From positions 4,189-68,188 of the forward strand of contig JAZQFC010000041.1 in assembly GCA_045539315.1 (NCBI GenBank): a DNA stretch of 64,000 nucleotides, given 5' to 3'. This document shows positions 18,473 through 26,785 of this stretch, piece after piece; position 1 is the stretch's first letter, and every line of letters begins with the position of its first letter. The stretch is from RUG11462 sp045539315 (lineage in GTDB: Bacteria; Bacillota; Clostridia; Oscillospirales; Acutalibacteraceae). The notes under the pieces are model-generated. The model saw only the letters and a list, made by a program, of their open reading frames with translations. It made no database searches and was not told the origin of the DNA. The translations under genes and the position numbers were made by a program.

Positions 18473-18919
18473 TTACAACCACCCTAATTCATCAGCAACA
18501 AAATATAAAAATATTCCTTTCCACTTTGACCAAGTATTTCTATGCGCATAATACGGATAAGGTTTTTTATAAATAATATTCTCAAAAATATATTTTCTAT
18601 ACTCTTGTGGTATTTTTTGTAGCGCATCATCAATTGCCTTAATAGTCTCGCTCGTCTGCGCAATTTTTAATGCCTTATTTTCAGTAACTTTGCCAACGTG
18701 TTTGGCTTTAGGCATAATTGCTCTTTTAATTTCAATCTTGCCATCTTTGTTCTTTTTAGCAAATTCATCGTTATAAATCGCAGAAGAACCGCCATAAAGC
18801 ACATCGCTAATGCTTTCTTTCATTCGCGGATAATCACGAACAGTAGATAAAACTCGCATATAAAGTGATGGTGGCAACGCATAATCTTTAGGCGTCTTGC
18901 GTATGTATTCTTTTGACAT
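18473..18919 (-). CDS. Putative phage late transcription regulator (ArpU/RinA-like)
   Basis: 148 residues, basic and helical. The opening RKTPKDYALPPSLYMRVLSTVRDYPRMKE resembles (shown here in part) small phage regulators that sit just before the terminase genes and activate late transcription. A likely DNA-binding C-terminal part contains an RNTWSKWKGIFLYF stretch. ATG follows AAAAAGGAG. It is the last gene before the defence cargo and late operon, the expected place for such an activator. Family match is by general resemblance only; it could be another phage DNA-binding protein. Confidence 0.5.
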   Translation of the reverse strand: MSKEYIRKTPKDYALPPSLYMRVLSTVRDYPRMKESISDVLYGGSSAIYNDEFAKKNKDGKIEIKRAIMPKAKHVGKVTENKALKIAQTSETIKAIDDALQKIPQEYRKYIFENIIYKKPYPYYAHRNTWSKWKGIFLYFVADELGWL

Positions 18920-18943
18920 TAAACTACTCCTTTTTCTTAAAAA

Positions 18944-18972
18944 TTGACAAAATATGTATTTTTTAGTATAAT
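18944..18972 (+). promoter_or_regulatory. Full-consensus promoter for the rightward membrane protein gene
   Basis: TTGACA at 18944-18949, exactly 17 bases, TATAAT at 18967-18972. A perfect housekeeping promoter facing a gene of opposite strand to all neighbours, which implies constant expression in the lysogen. Confidence 0.85.
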
Positions 18973-19003
18973 TAAGTCATCTTAATTTGAAAGGTTGATT
19001 TAT

Positions 19004-19660
19004 ATGAAATTTAAAAACAAAGAGAACAAAAACATTGCAATTATTGTTTCTATGTATTTATTACTTTTGGTGTTTTTAACGATTTGTGCTGTTTATATAA
19101 TAGAAAATGACTTTCCATCGTCTGCCACAAATGATGCATGGTTGAGTTATTTTGGGAGTTTGATTGGTGCAACTGTTGGTGCTATGGTTTCTGGTGTATC
19201 CCTCGTAATAACTATTAGAGATAATCAAAAGGCAAGGCACGAAGACGAAATTGATAAAGTTAAACCTTATATATTTGTTTTAAAAACAATTATTCCAAAC
19301 AAATCAAAACCAAGCATCAAAATGAAAAACATTGGAAACAAATCTGCAATTAACTCGAGAATTAAAATAATGAACGGCAACAATCCTGTTGAAATTAATT
19401 TTAATTTCAAAGGCAACTATCTTTCAAAAAATACAAATACAATTAACATACTTGAAGTTGATGAAACAGTATGTATTGAATTTGATATGCAAGAATTAAT
19501 AACAGAACATAGAATCACAACTTTTTCAAAATTTGAAATAACTTATTTAGATATTTTAAACAATGAATACAAACAAATATATCATTATGATATTGATACT
19601 GGCGAAACGACCTGCGAACCGCCAATACTTATCAAACCATCCAACTCAAAGCACTCTTAA
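19004..19660 (+). CDS. Membrane-anchored protein of unknown function (prophage moron)
   Basis: 218 residues from ATG at 19004, preceded by AAAGGTTG. Two hydrophobic helices near the N-terminus (about 12-34 and 48-70) precede a soluble, mainly beta domain that is probably cytoplasmic, judging by the lysine-rich start. It is rightward while flanking phage genes are leftward, with its own consensus promoter and terminator: the standard layout of a lysogenic-conversion gene. The soluble part has no motif I recognise. Superinfection exclusion or sensing at the membrane is possible but unproven. Confidence 0.65.
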   Translation: MKFKNKENKNIAIIVSMYLLLLVFLTICAVYIIENDFPSSATNDAWLSYFGSLIGATVGAMVSGVSLVITIRDNQKARHEDEIDKVKPYIFVLKTIIPNKSKPSIKMKNIGNKSAINSRIKIMNGNNPVEINFNFKGNYLSKNTNTINILEVDETVCIEFDMQELITEHRITTFSKFEITYLDILNNEYKQIYHYDIDTGETTCEPPILIKPSNSKHS

Positions 19661-19678
19661 ACAGGGTGCTTTTATTTA
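19648..19678 (+). terminator. Terminator of the membrane protein gene
   Basis: AAGCAC and GTGCTT pair across a short loop that includes the stop codon, followed by TTATTT. It also faces the leftward HTH gene, so it may work in both directions. Confidence 0.5.
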
Positions 19679-19684
19679 TGAAAG

Positions 19685-19936
19685 TTATTTTTTCACAAAC
19701 TTTTCTTTAATTTCTATTTTAAGCCCAAGCGTGTCAAGTAATAATATCAAAAATTCTAAATCAACTCTTTTAGGTTGCTTTTTAAACCTGTAAAGTTTAT
19801 GAAGAGCATTGCAATTCAAATGTAACAACTCCGCTAAATGATAATTGTCCCAATTCTTAACGGTTTGCGCTTTCGCTATCTCTCCAAGAATAATATCTGT
19901 CGTTTCTTTAACTATATCTTTTCTTAAAGCCGGCAT
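19685..19936 (-). CDS. Small XRE-type helix-turn-helix protein
   Basis: 83 residues. The middle reads as an HTH (NYHLAELLHLNCNALHKLYRFKKQ), followed by the DLEFLILLLDTLGLKIEI helix common in antitoxin-like XRE proteins. ATG preceded by AAGGAGTG. It ends the leftward early operon next to the convergent membrane protein gene. It may be a repressor or an antitoxin-type regulator; no toxin gene is adjacent. Confidence 0.65.
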   Translation of the reverse strand: MPALRKDIVKETTDIILGEIAKAQTVKNWDNYHLAELLHLNCNALHKLYRFKKQPKRVDLEFLILLLDTLGLKIEIKEKFVKK

Positions 19937-19981
19937 TTTCTTGCACTCCTTGAATGTTTATTATTTATATAATTCTCTTTT

Positions 19982-20197
19982 TTAATGTAAATTATTATCA
20001 GCGCAATCCCCCTGATGACAACCTTCACAATGAACTAATCTATTTTTCTTATCAGAGCAATATGTAGGTTCTGCTTCATAATATTTGCAAATTTCTTGAT
20101 AATCGTTTTGTTCCCATAAAGGACAAACTTCATCTTTTACAGGGCAATTATCGTTTTCGCACAAACAATTAAAATTATTAAAATGTTTACAATTCAT
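19982..20197 (-). CDS. Cysteine-rich small phage protein
   Basis: 71 residues with 12 cysteines, including CENDNCPVKDEVC and CEGCHQGDC, suggesting two small zinc-binding knuckles. It abuts the next upstream gene. No family recognised; such proteins are common in phage early operons and function is unknown. Confidence 0.6.
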   Translation of the reverse strand: MNCKHFNNFNCLCENDNCPVKDEVCPLWEQNDYQEICKYYEAEPTYCSDKKNRLVHCEGCHQGDCADNNLH

Positions 20198-20452
20198 CTA
20201 ATCACTCCCATACGAACAATAATCATCTTCATCAACATTTCTTTCAAAATGGTTGCAATAATGTACACCAATCCATATGCAGTTACGACAATTACCACAC
20301 CTTACTACTTCTTCCACATCTGCGGTTGGTGCTGAATTTATAAGCAACAAAAAACCTTCTTTATCGTATTCATATTTTGTTTTTGTTTCCTTATCAAGTC
20401 TGTCCATTTTTTCAACTGCTTTTAAAACTTTTTCTCTATCAATATAAGCCAT
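20198..20452 (-). CDS. Small phage protein with C-terminal zinc knuckle
   Basis: 84 residues: MAYIDREKVLKAVEKMDRL helix, a NSAPTADVEEVVRCGNC motif seen in many clostridial phage proteins of unknown role, then further cysteines (CRNCIW, YCNHF, YCSYG) that could hold zinc. Its stop and the next start are back to back. Function unknown. Confidence 0.65.
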   Translation of the reverse strand: MAYIDREKVLKAVEKMDRLDKETKTKYEYDKEGFLLLINSAPTADVEEVVRCGNCRNCIWIGVHYCNHFERNVDEDDYCSYGSD

Positions 20453-20772
20453 TATTCCGCACCACCTTTTAATGCTTGTTCTGCTTCTTCTTTTGTGAGA
20501 AAAATACTTTTTCCTATTGCGGTTTCATCAAAAACAACATTTTCGGTAACACAAATCATTTTTTGTGTAGTAAAAGTTATTTCATTTATAGTGCTTTCAT
20601 ATATTCTTACAAAATCAGTTTGATAAATCTTATCGCCAACCTTTACAGGCAGACACATAACACCATTTTCAAGAAAATAATCAGCAAAAAGATGTTCTCT
20701 ATGCAAATCGCTATTTGCACTTTTCATATTCTTTCTTGCTCCCCTTATCAACTCAATCAATCTATCACGCAT
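20452..20772 (-). CDS. Small phage protein of unknown function
   Basis: 106 residues from ATG at 20772, nine bases after AAAGGAG; an in-frame TTG two codons earlier has worse spacing. A basic helical start is followed by a small domain with LPVKVGDKIYQTDF and ends in an LTKEEAEQAL helix, a common tail of phage proteins that take a VGDKVY fold. Function unknown. Confidence 0.6.
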   Translation of the reverse strand: MRDRLIELIRGARKNMKSANSDLHREHLFADYFLENGVMCLPVKVGDKIYQTDFVRIYESTINEITFTTQKMICVTENVVFDETAIGKSIFLTKEEAEQALKGGAE

Positions 20773-20914
20773 TATCAATAACTCCTTTGTTAATTTTATC
20801 TTTATTAAAAATAGTGTTTGATACTACTGTATCAGCAATTGATTGAAGAATTTTATTTTCTTCTTTTGATAGTCTTTTATTTTTTCTATATTTTTGTGGT
20901 AAATTACATTTCAC
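20765..20914 (-). CDS. Small basic protein of unknown function
   Basis: 49 residues starting at GTG 20914 after an AAGGGCGG site and ending TGA at 20765, overlapping the next start by eight bases. Composition is lysine- and asparagine-rich (KCNLPQKYRKNKRLSKEENKI). It fills an otherwise empty gap of 146 bases in the operon, which supports it. Unknown function. Confidence 0.5.
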   Translation of the reverse strand: MKCNLPQKYRKNKRLSKEENKILQSIADTVVSNTIFNKDKINKGVIDNA

Positions 20915-20917
20915 TAA

Positions 20918-21133
20918 TCAACACCGCCCTTCTCGATTGAGTGCAATATTTTTTTTAAATGACTGCATTTGATTTTTTATGTAACCTAACAAAGCATCTT
21001 CATTAGTTACACTCTTTTTAATAATCAACCTGCATAGAATTAAGGCAATTATATCTAATTGCTCAATTGTTTTGCCTTTGGCTTTAATTTTAACTGTGCC
21101 ATTTTTATTTGTTGCTTTTATAGATGTTTTCAA
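20918..21133 (-). CDS. Small phage protein of unknown function
   Basis: 71 residues; lysine-rich start (KATNKNGTVKIKAKGKT) then a hydrophobic helix (DIIALILCRLIIKK) probably part of a soluble fold. Follows the next upstream gene by a single base. No recognised family. Confidence 0.6.
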   Translation of the reverse strand: MKTSIKATNKNGTVKIKAKGKTIEQLDIIALILCRLIIKKSVTNEDALLGYIKNQMQSFKKNIALNREGRC

Positions 21134-21134
21134 T

Positions 21135-21533
21135 TTAATCTTCCTTTCTCTCGGTTAGTTCATTAGTAAGGTTGTCGATATAGTTTCTTTCATAATCATA
21201 TTTTTTGCCGTTAAACATTCTGCTTTTTACTAATTTTGCAAAAGTTTTATATGCTTCATTATAAATATCTGCTATTAACTCATCATATTTTTTAAGATTT
21301 TCAGTTAAAATAACACCTTTGCCTGTTACAACACAATGAGGATATTTTTTATCAATAGTGTTTTTAAAAGCATTATTTAATCTCTCAATCTCTGCTTGTT
21401 GGTTTTTGATTAAGTTAAGGACATTTTCATATAACTTAATACTGCATTTTGGCTCTGCACACAAAACGCAATCTTCACAATCGCATTTGTTTAAACAATA
21501 TTCCAATGCCTTAATAATATCTTTACTTTCCAT
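21135..21533 (-). CDS. Phage protein with cysteine motif and coiled coil
   Basis: 132 residues from ATG at 21533, six bases after AAGGAG; the longer frame upstream has no ribosome site. N-terminal DIIKALEYCLNKCDCEDC with further cysteines suggests a metal site; then a NQQAEIERLN coiled coil. This layout recurs in many clostridial phage hypothetical proteins. Function unknown. Confidence 0.65.
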   Translation of the reverse strand: MESKDIIKALEYCLNKCDCEDCVLCAEPKCSIKLYENVLNLIKNQQAEIERLNNAFKNTIDKKYPHCVVTGKGVILTENLKKYDELIADIYNEAYKTFAKLVKSRMFNGKKYDYERNYIDNLTNELTERKED

Positions 21534-21711
21534 AATTAACTCCTTTTTCTGATAACGCTTGAAGTCCAATTTTAAGCGCCTTATTTTCAACTTCAAGTCG
21601 CCTGCGCTCTTTTTGTGAAGTTTCAAGCGCAACAGATTTCATATAAAGCTCAAAAATAATGTCTTCTTTTTTAGTTTCCTTTAACTTACTAACTAATTCT
21701 TCATAACTCAT
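21523..21711 (-). CDS. Small coiled-coil phage protein
   Basis: 62 residues, almost all helix (LETSQKERRRLEVENKALKI). Its end overlaps the next gene start by 11 bases and its start overlaps the upstream stop, showing tight coupling. Unknown function. Confidence 0.55.
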   Translation of the reverse strand: MSYEELVSKLKETKKEDIIFELYMKSVALETSQKERRRLEVENKALKIGLQALSEKGVNYGK

Positions 21712-21908
21712 ATCAAACTAATCCTTTCAAGTGGCGCTATAACAACCGCATGTCCACACTTAATATCTTGTAATTCTGCCGAATGACGCCACTTACCTGC
21801 TTTCACTCGTAATATATAAGCAGTCGGTATATAAAAACTACCATCAAACATAACTTTACTTTGCTTTGCGATACACTCGCACAATTCTTGTCTTTCCAAA
21901 ATTATCAC
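21708..21908 (-). CDS. Small phage protein of unknown function
   Basis: 66 residues, mixed alpha/beta (FDGSFYIPTAYILRVKAGKW). ATG follows AAGGAGTG. First gene downstream of the putative origin region. No family recognised. Confidence 0.6.
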   Translation of the reverse strand: MIILERQELCECIAKQSKVMFDGSFYIPTAYILRVKAGKWRHSAELQDIKCGHAVVIAPLERISLI

Positions 21909-21924
21909 TCCTTAAAATTTGTTT

Positions 21925-22193
21925 TGTAATCGGTGTAATCATTTTTCACTTTTAACCGATTACATTAAAAGCCCTTTGTTTATCATACTTTCAAGCGATG
22001 TGTAACCGGTGTAATCGGTGTAATCGGTCGTTTTTCACTCTTACGCGCGAGAGATTTTTTATACCATTTACAAAGTTTATATTTTGTAATTATGTATATG
22101 TGTTATTTTTACCGGTTACACCGATTACACCGATTACAACCCTTTATTTATAAGGGTTTCAACGTAACCACCTACTGATTACAACCGATTACA
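21925..22193. repeat. Iteron-like repeat array, candidate phage replication origin
   Basis: The gap holds many copies of the 9-mer CGGTGTAAT or its complement. Two clusters, 22001-22028 and 22111-22138, are 28-bp arms in inverted orientation that match at 26 positions. Further copies lie at 21925-21940, 21955-21965 and 22176-22192. Between the arms is an AT-rich stretch (about 22040-22110). This repeats-plus-AT-rich pattern, next to the primase/helicase genes, is that of an iteron origin. A regulatory array is the alternative. Confidence 0.6.
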
Positions 22194-24044
22194 TCAAAAC
22201 GGCAAATCATCATCAGAAGGAACGCTAATATTCACATCTTCTGATTTAAGTTTTATAGCGACACAATTAGTAACAACACCGTTTAACCTTTTACTAATAT
22301 GCGTTCTCTGTTTTGCGGTTCTGATAAGGTCTTTTGATTTAGCCCACGAAAGAAAAGCAAGTGGATTATACCCTTCATTTTGCATAATCTTATTAAACTG
22401 CGATTTGATAATGTAAACATAATCTTCATCAACACAGCCCCAGCATTCGCCATCATAACCGCCAAAATCATTAAGGCGAAATTTGTTAGTGTTCACCGAT
22501 ACAAAGTCGCAAATAAAATCATAAGCACGCTCATTCGCTGAAATATCTCTTTTAGAGACTAAATAAGGCGCTATATCAGAAACAGCCAATGTCTGTCCGT
22601 CTTTAAAAAACCACTCGTTTATGAGCTTATCAGCAGTTAATATAACGCTCGCGGCCATTATCTGCTTTTCGGTGGTTTCGCCATCAGATAACTTGTTATA
22701 AAACTCCTTTTGTAATTTTCTTGCGTATTCAATATTTTCTTCTTGTTGCAATTTTTCAACAAAGGTTTTGCCTGCAACACCGAAGTTTTTCTTTAAATTC
22801 GCAACAACTTCAACAGGGTTTTTAAATAACTTTTGGTCCTTGCAGTCAATTTCAATAATTCTGTTAACTGCGCCGCCTGCAGACGAAGAATTGGTAATAG
22901 GTTGTTCACCTGTGGTTAATATGCAGTTCTGCCAACTACCAACCTTACGCAAACCGCCATTGACATTTCCTCTGCCTTTACCGACACCCTCGGCAAGCGT
23001 GTAAATCATCTTGTCAAAGTCTTTTCTATCGCTTACAATCTGCAATTCGTCAATAATCAAAGGCATCGAATTAACAAAAGTAGCCGATAACTCTTGCGAT
23101 ACAGTAGTCGAATTAAAAGTATGAATATAAGCGCCCATTGTAACATCTGCCCAAACAGAAGTCGCAAGCATAAGACCTACCGTTTTACCACTTTCAGTTC
23201 CGCCCCATAAATGCACAAAGAAAGTCAAAGCATTACAGGGTTTTACCAAAACAGAAGCAAAAGAAGAAGCGAGTAGTATTCTTGCTATGATATTTTCCCT
23301 TAAAGGTCTAACTATTTGAAGCCATTTATCGAGTGTGCCTTTTTGTTTTACGCTCTCAAAAAAGTGTTTGAAATTAACAGAGCCATCAAACACAATGTTG
23401 TCAACATAAGGCGAAAATCCGTAATCTTCAATCCAACCCAAGCGCTCAACAGAGTTTATTTCAGGTATCTTGTCATCGTTAAGTATCTCAATATCACAAA
23501 GGTAACGAACAAGCGGTTTAGCGTTCTCACTCGTTACAGAAACGCCAAACTCTGAAAGAGAAACAATTTTGTTAGCCGATGAGATAACCGTCTTATCAGC
23601 AATAATCTTTTTCCATTGTTTTTTGCCTTTTCGCTTAAACTTAATTTCCATTTTCTCTGTACCGGTATCAATGTTAATAAGTCTGCGAACAGGCAATATC
23701 GGATGCGGACAAGCAGTGATTTCAAAACCGCTTCTGTCTCTTGTAAAAACACCATAATCATTACAAATCCATTCACCTGAAAAAAGTTCTTCATCCTGGT
23801 CTTCAAAATCAGTTACATTATCAAGCGTTTTCTTGTTTTTCTTTTCCTGCTCTTTAAAATAAGCATTCCAAACAGTAATAAAACGCTTAAAACCTAATTC
23901 GTTAGCATATATTTTCATTCGCTCAACCATCTGGTTAAGTTTAAATTTATCTTCGTTAAATTGATAAAGCCATTCATACGGCTCTGAATTATATAAAAAA
24001 TCATCAATTGTAAATTGTGGCATTGCTTCTGACAAACATCTCAC
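22194..24044 (-). CDS. DUF927-type replicative helicase
   Basis: 616 residues. Motor domain with Walker A GGTESGKT at 281-288 and Walker B PLIIDEL near 327-333; the preceding GFSPYVDNIVF and later AEGVGKGRGNVNGG segments are those of DUF927 proteins, which take the place of a D5-like helicase in phages and plasmids. It likely unwinds phage DNA at the adjacent repeats. The N-terminus overlaps the primase-domain gene by 41 bases, so the two act together. Remarkably the C-terminus ends SDDDLPF, the SSB-type protein-docking tail, identical to that of the SSB-like protein at 25096..25665. Start ATG after AGAGGTGAG. Confidence 0.85.
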   Translation of the reverse strand: MRCLSEAMPQFTIDDFLYNSEPYEWLYQFNEDKFKLNQMVERMKIYANELGFKRFITVWNAYFKEQEKKNKKTLDNVTDFEDQDEELFSGEWICNDYGVFTRDRSGFEITACPHPILPVRRLINIDTGTEKMEIKFKRKGKKQWKKIIADKTVISSANKIVSLSEFGVSVTSENAKPLVRYLCDIEILNDDKIPEINSVERLGWIEDYGFSPYVDNIVFDGSVNFKHFFESVKQKGTLDKWLQIVRPLRENIIARILLASSFASVLVKPCNALTFFVHLWGGTESGKTVGLMLATSVWADVTMGAYIHTFNSTTVSQELSATFVNSMPLIIDELQIVSDRKDFDKMIYTLAEGVGKGRGNVNGGLRKVGSWQNCILTTGEQPITNSSSAGGAVNRIIEIDCKDQKLFKNPVEVVANLKKNFGVAGKTFVEKLQQEENIEYARKLQKEFYNKLSDGETTEKQIMAASVILTADKLINEWFFKDGQTLAVSDIAPYLVSKRDISANERAYDFICDFVSVNTNKFRLNDFGGYDGECWGCVDEDYVYIIKSQFNKIMQNEGYNPLAFLSWAKSKDLIRTAKQRTHISKRLNGVVTNCVAIKLKSEDVNISVPSDDDLPF

Positions 24045-24594
24045 CTCTTTTCACTTCTATTAAATCCAACATAAATTCAATTTTAGATATTTTCCTAACC
24101 GCCAAAACGAACATCGCATTAGCGCATTTATCGTTGTTACTGTTTTGATACTGTGCTTTTAATCGCTTATAGTAATCCAATTCAGCCAACAAACTAAAAT
24201 AAATATTATCAACAGTTCTTTCTGCCGATTCTTTTTGTTCTTGTTCAATTCGCCTTTGCACCTTGCGTTTTGCCATTTCCATCTGCTGATATCGTGATGG
24301 CGCTTTAAAATCTAAATTTAATGAGAAATCTGCATTGATTTTTTCTATTGATTCTTTAAATTTCAAATCAAAATATTTCATAACAAAATCAATAACAGAG
24401 CCACCTTCACCGCAGCCAAAACATTTAAATTTTCTGCCTTCAGAATAAACCTTAAAAGACGGTGTTTTTTCAGAATGAAAAGGGCAACACATAAACCCAT
24501 TTTTAAGTGTAAATCCGTATTTTTCGAGTACATCAGTCATCAATACTTCGTTTGTTATACACTCTATAGCGTTAATCGTAATCGCCCCTTTCAA
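24004..24594 (-). CDS. CHC2 zinc-finger primase domain protein
   Basis: 196 residues. The first 70 form a DnaG-type zinc finger: CPFHSEKTPSF (C37, H40) and CFGCGEGGSVIDF (C58, C61). The rest is helical, and no TOPRIM catalytic domain is present, so this is a template-recognition subunit rather than a whole primase. It overlaps both the ERCC4 nuclease gene and the DUF927 helicase gene, suggesting a primase-helicase assembly with catalysis elsewhere, perhaps by host DnaG. Confidence 0.85.
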   Translation of the reverse strand: MKGAITINAIECITNEVLMTDVLEKYGFTLKNGFMCCPFHSEKTPSFKVYSEGRKFKCFGCGEGGSVIDFVMKYFDLKFKESIEKINADFSLNLDFKAPSRYQQMEMAKRKVQRRIEQEQKESAERTVDNIYFSLLAELDYYKRLKAQYQNSNNDKCANAMFVLAVRKISKIEFMLDLIEVKRGEMFVRSNATIYN

Positions 24595-25090
24595 ATCTTT
24601 CTTTTATTTCTCTGTAAATAACATCTCTTATAAGTTGTCCGGTAGTTCCAGGTTCGCAAAAAAGCAACTGACAGTCATAACGAGCAAGCCAGGCAAGAAG
24701 CGAAGCAACAAGTGAATTAGGATTCATCATAGACCTGTATTCACCGCTATAAACCTTTTCAAAATCTGCTTTTTCTATAAGCAAATAAGTTTTAGCCCCT
24801 GCGTCTTTTGCTCGCTGGAACTCTTTTTCAAACCTTTTTCGCCCAGAACAAAAACAAGCGCAAATCTCGTCAAGCGACATTTTCCGTTCGATACAAAATT
24901 TATTAGAAAAATCATATTCAGTATCGCCTATGTAAGTTTTAGCCGAATAATCGCCAAAATCGAGCTTTTGTCGCTCATTTTGAAACCCAATATCTTTTAA
25001 CCTGCGCCGTAGCGCTGGCGTGTTCTGTTCTCTCGTGTCCACCAGCACTACGATATTTTTCAAGCCCTCTTTTATATCAAAAACATCCAT
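24572..25090 (-). CDS. ERCC4-type (XPF family) nuclease
   Basis: 172 residues. The ERCC4 active site is complete: VDTRE at 17-21, FGDY at 45-48 and ERK at 68-70, then an HxH-free helical end. These nucleases cut branched or flap DNA; phages use them in recombination or replication-fork processing. It lies between the SSB-like gene and the primase domain gene. ATG 5 bases before the upstream stop region. Confidence 0.85.
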   Translation of the reverse strand: MDVFDIKEGLKNIVVLVDTREQNTPALRRRLKDIGFQNERQKLDFGDYSAKTYIGDTEYDFSNKFCIERKMSLDEICACFCSGRKRFEKEFQRAKDAGAKTYLLIEKADFEKVYSGEYRSMMNPNSLVASLLAWLARYDCQLLFCEPGTTGQLIRDVIYREIKERFERGDYD

Positions 25091-25095
25091 AATTT

Positions 25096-25665
25096 TTAAA
25101 ACGGTAAATCGTCATCAGGAATAATGTCAGGGCTTTGATTGTTAAAAGAAGGTTTGTTATTTTTATTTAATAACTTATCTGCAGGAACTTTGAATTTACC
25201 TTCCTTGATTTTCTCAACTGTAGTAAGCCAAGCGCATTCAGTAAAGAAACCTTGTTTGCCGTTGAAACTGTATTCCTTGTTTCTGAAAACACCGCCGATT
25301 TTTTTACCTTTAAGGGTATTTTCATCCCAGTCCCAATGAAAACCGCTATTAGACTCTTCAAAAAGAGAAATGTTGGTTTTAAATCTGCGTTTGGTTTCTT
25401 GGTCTTCTTTAGAGCCATCATCTTTAGGAATAGCAATTCTATATGTACCCTTCCAACGCTTATCTTCGCCTGTCTGATTGCGATAATTTTCAGCATAATA
25501 ACCTTTATATTCACCTTCCGCTACGTCAAAAGATAAAATAAGTCTTTCGCCGTAGTCAGTCTCAACGATTTCAACGCCTTTGATTTCCAAGATATAGCCA
25601 CCTTTAGGCAATCTCTCTTGTGTGTTAATAACCTGTGTTGTCTCATAATCTTTAAATTGTTTCAT
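25096..25665 (-). CDS. Phage SSB-like protein with acidic docking tail
   Basis: 189 residues. Mainly beta N-terminal domain (GGYILEIKGVEIVETDYGER, FDVAEGEYKGYY), as in the phage DUF669-type/SSB-replacement proteins, then a disordered linker and the tail PDDDLPF. That tail is the Firmicute SSB docking peptide used to recruit repair enzymes. Located beside the Sak4-type annealase, its usual partner. ATG preceded by AAAAAAGGAG. OB-fold is assumed, not shown. Confidence 0.75.
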   Translation of the reverse strand: MKQFKDYETTQVINTQERLPKGGYILEIKGVEIVETDYGERLILSFDVAEGEYKGYYAENYRNQTGEDKRWKGTYRIAIPKDDGSKEDQETKRRFKTNISLFEESNSGFHWDWDENTLKGKKIGGVFRNKEYSFNGKQGFFTECAWLTTVEKIKEGKFKVPADKLLNKNNKPSFNNQSPDIIPDDDLPF

Positions 25666-25730
25666 AATAAAAAACTCCTTTTTTGTTTTTAAATTTTAAT
25701 TTATTATTTATCGGACATTCAAGGACATGT

Positions 25731-26372
25731 TTAATATTCCTTTAATACTTCGATAACCTTCATAATATCGTTATCGATATGGTCTTTTTCGAACGCTCCA
25801 AGCGGAGTTTTCGCAGTTGAATTGTTAGCGTGTGTTTCAAAAACGTATCTGCCATCAATACATTTTGAAAGTAAAACTGTTGTGAATTTACTTTCAAGAA
25901 CGATTTTGTTAAGTTTCTTGCCGTTAGTCTTGATTCTTGTTTGTTGATAACCGCTCTCATCTCTGTCGGTTTCAGAGTGCGCTAAAAATATCACAACCAA
26001 GTCATCACGATATTTGTTAGCATCGTTGACAATCTCAAAAACACTTGAAGCCAAGTCTTGCCACTTGTCATAACCTTTTTCACCAATTCGGCGCATCTCA
26101 TCACCAACCATAAGTCCGTTAATGGTATCAACCACAGCGTACTTGAATTTTGTCTGCTCTGTATTTATCTTATCGAGTAACTGTTTAGCAATTTGCGGAT
26201 AATCGGTCCTGTAATAGTTACCGTTATCAGAATTAAAATCCTTTCGCCAACCTTTCCAGGAAAGCCCCTTGCCATCGCAGTCAAGATAAAATGTTTCTGC
26301 CGGTGGTAAATTTCTCATAGAAGTTGTTTTACCACTTCCGCTCTCACCCATAACACATAAAACTATCGCCAT
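25731..26372 (-). CDS. Sak4-like RecA-fold ATPase (single-strand annealing recombinase)
   Basis: 213 residues. Walker A GESGSGKT at 9-16, Walker B YAVVDTINGL near 75, and a VVIFLAHSETD sensor strand. This is the AAA_24 / Sak4 pattern: a RecA-like core that, with its SSB partner, anneals single strands during phage recombination. It precedes the SSB-like gene. Overlaps the upstream gene by one base. A 17-bp sequence shared with the second island begins just after its stop (25712-25728). Confidence 0.85.
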   Translation of the reverse strand: MAIVLCVMGESGSGKTTSMRNLPPAETFYLDCDGKGLSWKGWRKDFNSDNGNYYRTDYPQIAKQLLDKINTEQTKFKYAVVDTINGLMVGDEMRRIGEKGYDKWQDLASSVFEIVNDANKYRDDLVVIFLAHSETDRDESGYQQTRIKTNGKKLNKIVLESKFTTVLLSKCIDGRYVFETHANNSTAKTPLGAFEKDHIDNDIMKVIEVLKEY

Positions 26373-26785
26373 TATTCTTCCCTCACTTTAAATCTTTCTT
26401 TTGATTTTCTTACATCAATTTTTACATAAAACTCTTTAAGCAATTTTTTATCGTCTTCAAGCAATTTTGAAAGTTTATCCATATCCACAAAAAAACAAAC
26501 ATCCACAATAGCGTCTTTAATTCTCTGTGAATATTGCTCACAATAAGGTTCACCAACGCAACCAAAAGCAAACTCATATAAGTTATGCGTTTTTATTAGT
26601 CTTCTGACTTCGCTATTGAAAAACTCCCAACGGCAAATATCTTCTAACCATTTTTTAACCGTCATAACTCTTGAATTAATACATTTACATTCAATAGGTT
26701 GTGCCTTACCATCTTCGCCAATTAATCGCTTACCGTCAGTAAGATGGAACCTGCCACAAGTAGCACATATCATAAATTCCATCAC
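26372..26785 (-). CDS. Early phage protein with zinc-ribbon-like N-terminus
   Basis: 137 residues. An N-terminal CATCGRF...CKC cysteine set could bind zinc; the remaining 100 residues are helical with a DMDKLSKLLEDDKKLLKEF coil. One-base overlap with the Sak4-like gene puts it in the recombination cassette. No named family recognised. Confidence 0.6.
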   Translation of the reverse strand: MMEFMICATCGRFHLTDGKRLIGEDGKAQPIECKCINSRVMTVKKWLEDICRWEFFNSEVRRLIKTHNLYEFAFGCVGEPYCEQYSQRIKDAIVDVCFFVDMDKLSKLLEDDKKLLKEFYVKIDVRKSKERFKVREE

